Shown piece by piece: positions 41,866 through 50,644 of a stretch of DNA of 64,000 nt (the stretch's first letter is position 1; every line of letters begins with the position of its first letter). Both the position numbers and the translations under genes were made by a program. The notes beneath the pieces are model-generated. The model was given only the letters and a program-made list of their open reading frames with translations, ran no database searches and was not told the origin of the DNA. Source of the DNA: JALZVT01 sp964611345 (GTDB lineage: Bacteria > Pseudomonadota > Gammaproteobacteria > Pseudomonadales > Azotimanducaceae); NCBI GenBank assembly GCA_964611345.1, contig CAZSYU010000006.1:19452-83451 (forward strand). Direction: 5' to 3'.

Positions 41866-42735
41866 TTAATGCCCTTGGTGATCTCGCGCAGTATAGTGCG
41901 GGTTCGTTTGTAGCCAGTTGTCTTTAGCGCTCCAGCGAGTGTGAGTCCAGTTGCGCAGCAGGTCCAGCTCTTGTTCTGTTAAGGTCCGGCCATCCGCGGC
42001 CACAGGCACATCTATGTCCTCTATATGCACACGCGAACGTGCACAGTCGCCACATAAAAACTGCCAGAACGAGGGCGGTGGCCCAGGATAGGCGATGCTA
42101 ACATCGATGATTTGATCTATGTGCTCACCGAGTTCACCCAGAACAAACGCCATACCACCCAGCTTGGGGGGTAGCAGATGGCGATAAGGGCTTTGGTTTT
42201 TAGCATGCTTGGCCTGTGTGAAGCGCGTCCCTTCCAGAAAATTGAGCACGCTCACTGGATGATTTCTAAAACCCTGGCAGCTCCGCGCCATGGCCTCGCG
42301 GTCGCCAGCGCCTCCGCGACGCACGTAAGGAAAACCGAGTAACCACATGGCAATGCCCAACAGCGGGATCCAGATGAGTTGCTGTTTGGTGAAAAACTTA
42401 AGCGGCGGCAAAATGCCGCGAAAGCTGTTCTGCAGAATGATGATGTCCGCCCAGCTCTGATGGTTGCACAGCACCAGATACCGCTTGTCGAGAGATAACG
42501 GTTCGCTCACTTGCCAGGTCAGATCAAAACGTTGCAGCCGCAGCGCAGCATTCATTGCGCGATTACCACCCACCCAGCCATCAATGACCAGGTCCATTGC
42601 GCCGGACAGAAACCGTCTGGCGCTCGCAATTGGCAGCAAGAACCGCACAATACCTACTGTGAACAGAGGAACGCACCAGGCAGCGGTATTCACCGCCAGA
42701 AAGAGAGCGGCCAGCACGCCGCGCACGGTATTCAT
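41866..42735 (-). CDS. acyltransferase, YihG-like (1-acylglycerol-3-phosphate acyltransferase superfamily)
   Basis: 289 residues from the ATG at 42735. Two N-terminal hydrophobic stretches, then catalytic NHQSWAD (HX4D) near residue 94 and FLEGTRFTQAKH (block III). The pattern matches the E. coli YihG branch, an auxiliary lysophosphatidic acid acyltransferase at the inner membrane. The frame is open further upstream but that part is antisense to the neighbouring gene and has no family similarity. Its start codon shares CATG with the divergent aminopeptidase gene. Confidence 0.83.
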   Translation of the reverse strand: MNTVRGVLAALFLAVNTAAWCVPLFTVGIVRFLLPIASARRFLSGAMDLVIDGWVGGNRAMNAALRLQRFDLTWQVSEPLSLDKRYLVLCNHQSWADIIILQNSFRGILPPLKFFTKQQLIWIPLLGIAMWLLGFPYVRRGGAGDREAMARSCQGFRNHPVSVLNFLEGTRFTQAKHAKNQSPYRHLLPPKLGGMAFVLGELGEHIDQIIDVSIAYPGPPPSFWQFLCGDCARSRVHIEDIDVPVAADGRTLTEQELDLLRNWTHTRWSAKDNWLQTNPHYTARDHQGH

Positions 42736-44008
42736 GGCCGGCTTGATAGCATATCGCCGAAAGCACTGCCAGCCACCCCAGGCTGGCCAAAGTGGCCGAG
42801 TGGTGCTGGGTATGGTCTTGGTTTTGCTGCTGATCGCACTGGCGGCGCTGTCTGGTTGCAGCACCCTGCGCTTCTACCAGCAGGCGGTGGGTGGCCAGGT
42901 ACGATTGCTGGCCGCCCGGCAAAACGTGGAAAAGTTGCTTGCGCAGGACGATCTGGACCCGACGTTGCGCGCCGCCTTGCTGGATAGCCAGACGGCGCTG
43001 GAATTCGCCCGCACCGAGCTTGCTCTGGAGCCCAAGGGGCGTTATGGCAGCTATGTTGACCTAAATCGCGAGTTTGTCGTCTGGAACCTCGTGGTTGCCC
43101 CGGTGGACTCGGTGCAGCCCCTTAACTGGTGCTTTCCGGTGGCTGGATGCGTGTCGTATCGGGGCTACTTCCGGGAGCAGCTTGCGCTTGATACGGCGGC
43201 CGAGTTTGCCGCGGAAGAGTTTGATACCTATGTGGGCGGGGTGCCTGCCTATTCGACGCTGGGGTGGTTCAATGACCCGCTGTTGAGCTCGTTTATTCAC
43301 TGGCCGCGAGCCGCACGGGCAGAACTGTTGTTTCACGAATTGGCGCACACCAAGCTCTATGTGGGTGGTGACACCGAGTTCAATGAGAGTTTTGCCACCT
43401 ACGTGGCTGACTATGCGTTGCCGTTGTTTCTGCGCAATGATGAGGGCGTCGCAAAGCAGCGCCAGATTCGGGCAGAGCGCGCTCGCTTTAATGCCCTGTT
43501 GCTTAAGCTGCGCGCGCGGTTGGAAATGGACTTTGCCGAGCTTGCGAATAGTGAAGCAGGTACTGACCAACCCGGTCGTGGCCGGGCGCTAGCGCCGCAA
43601 CACCTGAGAGCCAAAGCCCTGGCCGCTCGTACGCTGCGTTATGCGCAGGCCGAGGCGTGTTTGCTGGCGGTGGCGCAGGAATTTTCCGATGACCGCCTGG
43701 TTGGTTTTTTTAGCCAGCCCCCTAACATGGCGCGGCTGTCGCTCGTGGGGGCTTATCATCGCTGGGTAGGCGCGTTTCGTGCACTGCATGGCGAGGTCGG
43801 TTCGCTGGACGAATTTTACGCGGCAGCTAAACAACTGGCCGAGCTTGAGCCCGAGGAGCGTGGCGCAGAACTTTCGCGTTTGCACACGCTAGACCAGCAG
43901 TCAAAGCTACAGCAGAACGTACAAACCGAAGCCGATGACCAGTATCCCGAGGATATTCAGTGCGAAGCCCTCACGAATCATGTGATTGATGGGCACCTGG
44001 CCGGTTGA
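42734..44008 (+). CDS. putative lipoprotein aminopeptidase (PF10023 type)
   Basis: 424 residues. An N-terminal basic stretch and hydrophobic segment end in a lipobox (LAALSGC), so it is predicted to be a lipoprotein. The zinc site is HELAHTKLYVGGDTEFNESF (HExxH plus downstream Glu), the hallmark of the predicted aminopeptidase family. Substrate unknown. The ATG at 42734 gives a long n-region (about 22 residues before the hydrophobic core); starts further in, such as GTG near 42794-42803, are possible. The last 102 bp overlap the end of the convergent SLC13 gene. Confidence 0.83.
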   Translation: MAGLIAYRRKHCQPPQAGQSGRVVLGMVLVLLLIALAALSGCSTLRFYQQAVGGQVRLLAARQNVEKLLAQDDLDPTLRAALLDSQTALEFARTELALEPKGRYGSYVDLNREFVVWNLVVAPVDSVQPLNWCFPVAGCVSYRGYFREQLALDTAAEFAAEEFDTYVGGVPAYSTLGWFNDPLLSSFIHWPRAARAELLFHELAHTKLYVGGDTEFNESFATYVADYALPLFLRNDEGVAKQRQIRAERARFNALLLKLRARLEMDFAELANSEAGTDQPGRGRALAPQHLRAKALAARTLRYAQAEACLLAVAQEFSDDRLVGFFSQPPNMARLSLVGAYHRWVGAFRALHGEVGSLDEFYAAAKQLAELEPEERGAELSRLHTLDQQSKLQQNVQTEADDQYPEDIQCEALTNHVIDGHLAG

Positions 44009-45418
44009 GAACACGATGACGTTGGGTGGTGTTGCCACCGGCAACATAAACGCACAGCTTGCCGACAGGGCGACCGGGATCATTAACAGGCGAGGGTCGA
44101 TTGCAGCGGCGAGGGCCGTTGCTGCTGCGATGGGCATAAGAATGTTGGTCGTTGCAGTATTACTCGTTGCTTCCGTCAGAAAGGTGACTGTAGTACAGAG
44201 CACGAGCATGACCAGCAGGGGATGCAAGGCCACAACGTCTCGCAACGCCTCGCCAACGATCTGCGATAGTCCCGAACTTGTGAAAGCGGCTGCAATTGCG
44301 AGGCCGCCGGCGAAGAGCAATAAAATACCCCAGGGAATTTTCTCGGCACTCTCCCAGTCGAGCAGTTTTTCCCCTTTACCACGTCCGTTGTCGATCAAAA
44401 AGAGCGCGATTACGCCAGCAAATCCTACCATCGCGTCGTTGGAGTAACTCACCCCAAGTGCACCTGCCCAGCCACCAAAGGGCCCCGTACGTGTTACCCA
44501 CAACAAGGCAGTAAGCGCGAAGATCAGCAGTACCCGCAACTCGGCGCTTTGCCATTGTCCCAAGGTGGGTAGCTCGACCGCCATGTCGCTGGCGTCCGGG
44601 GAGGCGTTGTGTCCCAGGTTGCGCGTAAGCCAGATCGCGCACAGGGGAAAGAGCACGAGAACGATCGGCAGTGCCCAGGTCATCCATTCCAGAAACGACA
44701 CCGTTTGGCCGGTAGCCTCTTCGTAGATGCCCATGAAAACGACGTTGGGTGGGGTGCCGATGGGAGTGCCCATACCACCGATGCTGCAGCCATAGGCAAT
44801 GCCCAGCAGCAACGGCACGCGGAGCCGCTCATCGCGGGCTTTTTCCAGCACCGCCATTGCGACAGGTAACATCATCAGCGCGGTTGCGGTATTTGATATC
44901 CACATCGACAGCAGTGCGGCCACTGCCATAAAACCGATAACAACGCGCCGCGAGCTGTGCCCGCCAATGGTGTTGAGCAGACCCAGCGCGAGGCGGCGGT
45001 GAGCGCCGTTTTTTTCCAGGGCCCTGGACAGCAAGAACCCCGACAGCAACAGTAATATCAGCGGGTGGCCGTAAGCGCCGCTGAGTCCAGCGCGATCAAT
45101 GACGCCCAGTAGAGGCAGCAGGGTCAGTGGGATCAACGAGGTCGCTGGAATGGGGATGGGTTCAAAGATCCACCACGCGATACACAGCGTCGTAACTGCC
45201 AGCGTTTGGGCGGCACCCAGTGGCATGCCCAGGTAGAACATGCCGAATCCGGCCAACAATGCGAGAATAGGCCCGCCAAACAGGGCGATTGATTTGCCGC
45301 TCACGCGTTCCACTGGTCGTTGCCCAAAGGGGGCCACCATGCCAAGTGCAACGCTTGAGCGCAATGCAGCCGCCATACCTTCCGAATGACGGGGTGTGCC
45401 CGCACTGCCCCAGAGCAT
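43907..45418 (-). CDS. SLC13/DASS family sodium-coupled anion transporter
   Basis: 503 residues with about 12 spans. Family signatures: PIPIPATSLIPLTLLPLLGV, WISNTATALMMLPVA, and two TPPN loops (IGTPPNVVFMG and ATPPNVIVFSTG), one in each inverted half. Likely substrates are C4-dicarboxylates, citrate or sulfate; the sequence alone does not decide. The ATG at 45418 leaves only 3 bp to the divergent exonuclease gene; ATGs at 45376 and 45340 (just before the first span) are good alternatives. Its 3' end overlaps the aminopeptidase gene by 102 bp. Confidence 0.88.
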   Translation of the reverse strand: MLWGSAGTPRHSEGMAAALRSSVALGMVAPFGQRPVERVSGKSIALFGGPILALLAGFGMFYLGMPLGAAQTLAVTTLCIAWWIFEPIPIPATSLIPLTLLPLLGVIDRAGLSGAYGHPLILLLLSGFLLSRALEKNGAHRRLALGLLNTIGGHSSRRVVIGFMAVAALLSMWISNTATALMMLPVAMAVLEKARDERLRVPLLLGIAYGCSIGGMGTPIGTPPNVVFMGIYEEATGQTVSFLEWMTWALPIVLVLFPLCAIWLTRNLGHNASPDASDMAVELPTLGQWQSAELRVLLIFALTALLWVTRTGPFGGWAGALGVSYSNDAMVGFAGVIALFLIDNGRGKGEKLLDWESAEKIPWGILLLFAGGLAIAAAFTSSGLSQIVGEALRDVVALHPLLVMLVLCTTVTFLTEATSNTATTNILMPIAAATALAAAIDPRLLMIPVALSASCAFMLPVATPPNVIVFSTGQVPINHMIREGFALNILGILVIGFGLYVLL

Positions 45419-45421
45419 TAT

Positions 45422-46855
45422 ATGAGCAGCATATTTTGGTACGACCTTGAGACCTCCGGAGTTAATCCGCGCTGGGACAGGGTTATTCAGTTCGCCGGTC
45501 TGCGTACCGACCTGTCACTCAACGAGAGCGGCGAAGAACTATGCACCTACGTAAAACTGCCGGCGGATGTGTTACCCAACCCGATGGCAGCGCTTGTCAC
45601 AGGCATTACTCCGCAGCAAACCCAGCGTGAAGGTATCGACGAGTGGGAAGCTTTTCGCGAAATACTCAAACGCTTTAGCAAGCCTGGGACTTGCGTTGCC
45701 GGCTACAACAGTCTGCGTTTCGATGACGAGTTCATGCGTTATGGGCTGTATCGACTATTAATGGATCCCTACGCTCGTGAATGGCAAAACGGCAATTCTC
45801 GCTGGGACATCATCGATCTGGTGCGGGGGGCCTACGCGTTGCGCCCTGAAGGTATTGAATGGCCCGAAATTGATGGCGTGCCTGTCTTTAAACTCGAAGA
45901 ACTGGCGCCTGCAAACGGTATAGCGCATGAAAGTGCGCACGATGCGATGTCAGATGTGCGCGCGACCATTGGACTGGCCCGCGTCATTCGAGAAAAGCAG
46001 CCGCTGTTGTTTCAGTACTACTTTAAAATGCGAGCGAAAAAGCAGGTCAGGGAATTGCTCGAGCCGATTGGGAAAAATCTGTGTGTGCATGTGACTGCAA
46101 TGTATCCGCGCACGCAATCGGCGCTTGCACCAGTGGTATCTGTTGCGCGTCACCCGCGGAACAACAACAGCTACATTGTGGCAGATCTGAGTAAAGACAT
46201 TCGGCCGCTGCTCGAATGGGACGTTGACCGGTTGCAAGAGAACCTGTTTAGCAAAGATCCTGAGCAGCGCCCGCCGGTCAAGGAGTTACGCATTAATCGT
46301 TGCCCGTTCATTAGCACGGCCAGTGTGTTACGCCCCGAGGATCAATCCAGACTCAATCTTCGAATGGGACAGATCGAAGAACGCAAGGCGCGATTAAAAA
46401 GAGTCGACATCGCAAAAAAAATTGCACAAATCTACAACCGTGCTCCGCCTGAGCCGAGTCCGGATGTTGATGCTGCGCTTTATGATGGGTTTATAGGTGA
46501 TGATGACAAGCACCGGAGCGAGGAGTTTCAACAGAGCTTGCTTAATGGTGTGTGGCCGGAAAACTTGCGGTTTAATGATGAGCGACTGGGCGAGCTGAGT
46601 TTTCGCCTTAAGGCACGGTGTTTCCCGCATCTGCTCACAGAGTCGGAGCAGGGGCGCTGGATGGAGTTTGTGCGTGACAAGTTGAGCGCAAGGGACGCTC
46701 CTTGGCTTACGTTGCCGCAGGCGCGGGCAGAACTTAACGAGCAGCTCACCGAACTAGGTTCTGGGTCGGTTGGTGGTAAGGAAAAGACTACCAGCACACT
46801 TGCTGCACTTGATGAACATTACTCGCGCTTGGAACACGAATTGGGAGGCACCTAG
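45422..46855 (+). CDS. sbcB: exodeoxyribonuclease I SbcB
   Basis: 477 residues (475 in E. coli). 3'-5' single-strand DNA exonuclease used in recombination and mismatch repair. DEDDh catalytic residues appear in FWYDLETSGVNP, YNSLRFDDEFMRYG and HESAHDAMSDVRATIG; NSRWDIIDLVRGAYALRPEG is strongly conserved. The start at 45422 gives MSSIFWYDLE; an ATG at 45386 would overlap the SLC13 start. The stop overlaps the next GTG by one base (TAGTG). Confidence 0.95.
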   Translation: MSSIFWYDLETSGVNPRWDRVIQFAGLRTDLSLNESGEELCTYVKLPADVLPNPMAALVTGITPQQTQREGIDEWEAFREILKRFSKPGTCVAGYNSLRFDDEFMRYGLYRLLMDPYAREWQNGNSRWDIIDLVRGAYALRPEGIEWPEIDGVPVFKLEELAPANGIAHESAHDAMSDVRATIGLARVIREKQPLLFQYYFKMRAKKQVRELLEPIGKNLCVHVTAMYPRTQSALAPVVSVARHPRNNNSYIVADLSKDIRPLLEWDVDRLQENLFSKDPEQRPPVKELRINRCPFISTASVLRPEDQSRLNLRMGQIEERKARLKRVDIAKKIAQIYNRAPPEPSPDVDAALYDGFIGDDDKHRSEEFQQSLLNGVWPENLRFNDERLGELSFRLKARCFPHLLTESEQGRWMEFVRDKLSARDAPWLTLPQARAELNEQLTELGSGSVGGKEKTTSTLAALDEHYSRLEHELGGT

Positions 46856-47580
46856 TGCCTTGTGTGGTTTTTCGCGGTGTCGGCAAGACCTATGGCGATA
46901 CGCAGGTGTTGCGCGATATCACGCTCGAGTTCCCGAGCGGCGTGACCTCGGCAATTGTGGGTGCAAGTGGCAGCGGTAAAACCACACTGTTGCGCCTCAT
47001 TAACGCCCTTGAGAGAGCAGATGCTGGTGAGTTGCGAGTTAATGATCGACCGGTGCCCAAAGATCTGACCGCCTTTCGGCGCGGAATGGGCTACGCGGTC
47101 CAGGGCGCCGGATTACTTCCGCACCTGTCAATTTTTGCCAACGTCACATTGGTGGCCCGGCTTGCGGGCTGGACGCTCGACAGGTGCCGGGCGCGCGCGG
47201 AACAGCTACTTGAACAGATGCACCTGGTGCGCGAGCTCTGGGCGCGTTACCCCGCGCAATTGTCAGGTGGCCAACAGCAACGCGTTGGGTTGTGCCGGGC
47301 GTTAATGCTTGAGCCTGCCTTGTTGTTGCTCGACGAGCCATTTTCAGCCGTCGACCCCATAACGCGCCTGGAGTTACATGAGCATTTTATGGCGTTGCAA
47401 AAAAGTACGCAGATCAGCACCATTTTGGTGACTCACGATATGCGGGAAGCCGTCAAGCTGGCCGACTTCATGGTGGTTCTTGCCGACGGCGCAGTAGCGC
47501 AGTCGGGTAACGTAGCCGACGTAGTTGCGGCACCGGGTAATGATTATGTTGCCCGATTGCTTGCGGAGCAACTCGCATGA
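46855..47580 (+). CDS. ABC transporter ATPase, osmoprotectant/glycine betaine import type
   Basis: 241 residues. Walker A GASGSGKTTLLRLINALE, signature LSGGQQQRVG, Walker B LLLLDEPFSAVDP, switch His in VTHD. It resembles OpuCA/ProV-type ATPases but lacks the C-terminal CBS domains. GTG start overlapping the sbcB stop by one base; its own stop overlaps the next gene by four bases (ATGA), so it pairs with the fused permease/binding protein. Confidence 0.9.
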   Translation: MPCVVFRGVGKTYGDTQVLRDITLEFPSGVTSAIVGASGSGKTTLLRLINALERADAGELRVNDRPVPKDLTAFRRGMGYAVQGAGLLPHLSIFANVTLVARLAGWTLDRCRARAEQLLEQMHLVRELWARYPAQLSGGQQQRVGLCRALMLEPALLLLDEPFSAVDPITRLELHEHFMALQKSTQISTILVTHDMREAVKLADFMVVLADGAVAQSGNVADVVAAPGNDYVARLLAEQLA

Positions 47581-49130
47581 ACAGGCTGCTGCGTCCGCAT
47601 GCTGTTGTGGGGTTAGTGGCCGCGTTGTTAATTGCTCCGAGCATAGCGTACGCCGCGCTGTCCAGTAACTTAGACGCCGCAGAGGCTGCACCGATTCGGG
47701 TGGCCAGCAAAAACTTTGGCGAATCCTATTTGTTGTCAGAGATTGCTGCGCAGTTGCTGGAAGCACGTGGCTTTAGTGTGCAGCGACAGTTTGGCTTGGG
47801 TGGCACGCTCATCTGTTATTCGGCGCTAGCCCAGGGCGAGGTCGACCTCTACATTGAGTACAGTGGCACCCTTGCGCAGGCGGTACTTAAGAGCGAACGC
47901 GCGATTAGTTTGGGTGAGATACGCGAGAGTCTGCCAGAAGAGCTCGAGTTACTAGCCCCCCTCGGTTTTAACAATACCTATGCGATGGCTGTTCGCGCGC
48001 AGACGGCTCGCGATCTGGACTTAACAACCATCGGTGATTTGCGCACGCATCCCGAGCTGCGCGTGGTTGTCAGTCATGAGTTTCTTGAGCGCAACGACGG
48101 TTGGCCAGGCCTGAGCAGAGCTTATGATCTAGAGGTTACTCCGCAGGGCATTGAACATGGATTGGCTTATCAGGCAATCGCGGACGGTGCGATCGATGTA
48201 ACAGATGCTTACTCCACCGATGGGGAATTGGTGGAGTATGAACTTGCTCTCCTGGCAGATGATCGGAAGTTCTTCCCCGAATACCTGGCCGCACCGCTGG
48301 TGCGTAGAGAGTTGCCGGAACCGGCGCGGTTGGCTTTGAACGAACTTGCTAGCACGCTCAGCGCCACGCAGATGCAGGCGCTCAACGCGGCAGTGTTGGC
48401 TGGTTCGAAGTCAGGTGAGGCTGATTTTGCGTCGATTGCCCAGGGCTTCTTGCGCGAACGAGGCCTCGTTGATGCGAGTGCTGTTGTTACGCCTGGTGAG
48501 CGACTGTGGCGTGACTTGTGGCGCAATACCCTGCGACATCTCGAACTTACCCTCATTGCATTGTTGTTAGCGATAGCGGTAGGCGTAGGTGTGGGTGTGT
48601 TGGTGTTTCGCAATGGTGGCCTGGCTCGAGTGGTGGTTTATGTATGTGGCTTGTTGCAGACCATTCCCTCCATTGCGCTGCTTGCATTGATGATTCCTTT
48701 GCTTGGCATAGGCAAAACACCGGCCATAGTTGCCTTGTTCCTCTATGCGCTGCTGCCTATCTTGCGCAACACGGTGGTAGCGCTTGGCACCATCGATCCC
48801 GAGCTGGTGCGTACCGCCAAGGCGATTGGTCTGTCTCGGGGCGAACGTTTGCGGCATGTGCTGGTGCCCATGGCGCTGCCCAATATTTTTGCGGGCATTC
48901 GTACTGCCGCTGTGATTAGTGTGGGCACGGCAACGCTTGCGGCCTTTATTGGGGCTGGCGGATTGGGTGATCCGATTGTTACGGGGCTATCGCTCAACGA
49001 CACCAATCTGATTCTGCAGGGTGCGATTCCTGCTGCCTGTCTTGCGATGCTGATCGAGCTTGGGTTTGAAGTGCTCGAGCGCTGGGTGATTCCAAAGCCA
49101 CTCCGCGACGCAGCACAAGGCGGGGGTTAG
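47577..49130 (+). CDS. fused substrate-binding protein and permease of a glycine-betaine/choline-type ABC importer
   Basis: 517 residues. A signal-like hydrophobic N-terminus (about 8-27), then an OpuAC-type binding domain (about 40-290: RVASKNFGESYLLSEIAAQL, DLYIEYSGTLAQAVL, DVTDAYSTDGELVEYEL), then a permease domain with about six spans (310-505) holding LLQTIPSIALLALMIPLLGI and the EAA-type loop KAIGLSRGERLRHVLVPMAL. Order is binding protein first, permease second. Substrates of such systems include betaine, choline, carnitine and ergothioneine; not resolved here. Confidence 0.88.
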   Translation: MNRLLRPHAVVGLVAALLIAPSIAYAALSSNLDAAEAAPIRVASKNFGESYLLSEIAAQLLEARGFSVQRQFGLGGTLICYSALAQGEVDLYIEYSGTLAQAVLKSERAISLGEIRESLPEELELLAPLGFNNTYAMAVRAQTARDLDLTTIGDLRTHPELRVVVSHEFLERNDGWPGLSRAYDLEVTPQGIEHGLAYQAIADGAIDVTDAYSTDGELVEYELALLADDRKFFPEYLAAPLVRRELPEPARLALNELASTLSATQMQALNAAVLAGSKSGEADFASIAQGFLRERGLVDASAVVTPGERLWRDLWRNTLRHLELTLIALLLAIAVGVGVGVLVFRNGGLARVVVYVCGLLQTIPSIALLALMIPLLGIGKTPAIVALFLYALLPILRNTVVALGTIDPELVRTAKAIGLSRGERLRHVLVPMALPNIFAGIRTAAVISVGTATLAAFIGAGGLGDPIVTGLSLNDTNLILQGAIPAACLAMLIELGFEVLERWVIPKPLRDAAQGGG

Positions 49131-49154
49131 GACACTTCTAGTTCTGCTCCTGGA

Positions 49155-50195
49155 CTACCACAGGCTCGCATTGTTGGGCCGCAGTGCAACTCTTTGCGAT
49201 CCCCAGGCTTGATAGCAGGCGTCGTCGGGGTGGTAATCAATGCTTTGCGGTGGCGCATCAAAAAGCGCGGCGTACCAGTAGTGATCGGCGTTACCCAGTC
49301 GTGTTGAGGGGCGAATGATTTCGTGCCACGGGTACTCATCGGTTTGTTCGTCAGCGTGCCTATAGCTTGCTGGGTCATCGAGAAGAAACCCAACATGGGA
49401 GCGGTTCCGCAGACGGCGCACAACAGCTTCCGGGGCGGCGTGAGTTTCAGCATAGTTGGCCTGTTGCGTACATTCCTCCTCACTCATAACAACGAGTTGT
49501 GAAACTTCACCGCTTGGATTTAGCAGCAACAGTCCTGGTGGTTGCGACACCATGTAGTGTTCACAAAAATTATTCCGTCGCATTAAACGTCGAATCCAGT
49601 GGGCAACGTCAGGATCGTTCAGAAAAACCGGCCCAGTCAGACTTAGTGTGCGTTGCACCTGCTCGGTCTGGGTTCGAAAGTACGCCTCCTGCATGTCGAG
49701 TGCGTATTCACCGATCTGTTCGCTGGCTCGCGGATGGTTCTTGGCGATAAATCGGTCAATGATGCCTGCGTTAAATGCCTCAACGGCTATTGTTTCATCG
49801 GCGATGCCGGTCAGCAGTACCTTGCCAACATGTGGGTCGTTGATACGATTGCAAAATTCCATGCCGTTTATGGATGGCATGGAATAATCGACGATGACTA
49901 CAGACAACCGGTTGAAACGTCGCGCAATGTTGATCTCTTGCTCGATCAACCCGGTGTCGAGTTGAAACAGTGGTCGTAGTGAGCGTTCGTGGGCTGAGAA
50001 GCAACGGTCGGCCAAGGAGGGTAGCTCCTGCGGTCGATTAACGTACTCCAGGGCATCTAGCGGATTGAAGAAGGCGATAGAACTCATCTGTGCAGGCATA
50101 ACCAGCGCAAGACCCTTTATGAACGATTCACTATCGTCAACCAAACATACCGTGGTGGGATGATGGTAAGGAGTTAGAGGTGTGCGACTCGACAT
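49155..50195 (-). CDS. receiver-domain protein with an insertion and an unrecognised C-terminal domain
   Basis: 346 residues. The receiver shows TVCLVDDSESFIKGL (acidic pair), phospho-Asp in VVIVDYSMPSINGMEF, Thr in KVLLTGIADE and Lys in DRFIAKNHP. About 35 residues (QELPSLADRCFSAHERSLRP and on) are inserted between the first and phospho-Asp motifs. The remaining ~180 residues (from about 165) match nothing I know; a PAS-like strand pattern (HYMVSQPPGLLLLNPSGEV) is visible. No DNA-binding or output enzyme motif. It follows the ribbon-helix-helix gene by 9 bp in the same direction, so they form an operon. Its partner kinase is not in the window. Confidence 0.75.
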   Translation of the reverse strand: MSSRTPLTPYHHPTTVCLVDDSESFIKGLALVMPAQMSSIAFFNPLDALEYVNRPQELPSLADRCFSAHERSLRPLFQLDTGLIEQEINIARRFNRLSVVIVDYSMPSINGMEFCNRINDPHVGKVLLTGIADETIAVEAFNAGIIDRFIAKNHPRASEQIGEYALDMQEAYFRTQTEQVQRTLSLTGPVFLNDPDVAHWIRRLMRRNNFCEHYMVSQPPGLLLLNPSGEVSQLVVMSEEECTQQANYAETHAAPEAVVRRLRNRSHVGFLLDDPASYRHADEQTDEYPWHEIIRPSTRLGNADHYWYAALFDAPPQSIDYHPDDACYQAWGSQRVALRPNNASLW

Positions 50196-50204
50196 AGGTA
50201 GCGC

Positions 50205-50504
50205 CTACTTCTGTAGCAGATTAAGCAAGGCGACCTGTTTTTCTGTGCTCAGTAGACGAAAAGACTGCACGAGACTTTGTTCTGATTCGCTAAGTTGCGA
50301 GCGAAACAGTGCTTCTATGCCTGGGTGGAATGCAGGCTGTACAGCTTCCTCGACTTCGTTTTGTGGCAGTGCACCGAAGGATTGCTCCAGACGCGAGATG
50401 ATTTCCGAATTCATACTGCGGCGGTAGTGCTTTGCAGCGAGCGATATCTGGCTTTTCATGCGCGTAGTGAGCCGGACGACAAATTTGTAGTCTAGATCGT
50501 TCAT
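50205..50504 (-). CDS. Arc/AmrZ-type ribbon-helix-helix DNA-binding protein
   Basis: 99 residues from the ATG at 50504. The Arc-like domain is DYKFVVRLTTRMKSQISLAA plus RRSMNSEIISRLEQSF (residues about 3-48), followed by a short acidic helix-rich tail. Relatives include AmrZ of Pseudomonas, a regulator of alginate, motility and c-di-GMP genes. It is co-oriented with the receiver-domain gene and divergent from a Nudix gene; the spacer (50505-50644) would hold its operator. Longer frames to 50552 lack similarity. Confidence 0.82.
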   Translation of the reverse strand: MNDLDYKFVVRLTTRMKSQISLAAKHYRRSMNSEIISRLEQSFGALPQNEVEEAVQPAFHPGIEALFRSQLSESEQSLVQSFRLLSTEKQVALLNLLQK

Positions 50505-50644
50505 GGTGAGTCTCAGCTTGACGCGAACTCGTTGTAAGTACAAGGATGGCATTTTGATATCAATCCAAGTGTCGAGCCGAGCCTCTCATGCTCATTGGGG
50601 CGAAGCTGATTGCTGGGACAGTAAAAGGAATGCACAGTGTAGGC

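Noticed and set aside
42464..42733. Upstream extension of the aminopeptidase frame
   Set aside because: It is antisense to the acyltransferase gene, is Arg/Thr-rich, and would place the lipoprotein signal about 100 residues into the protein.
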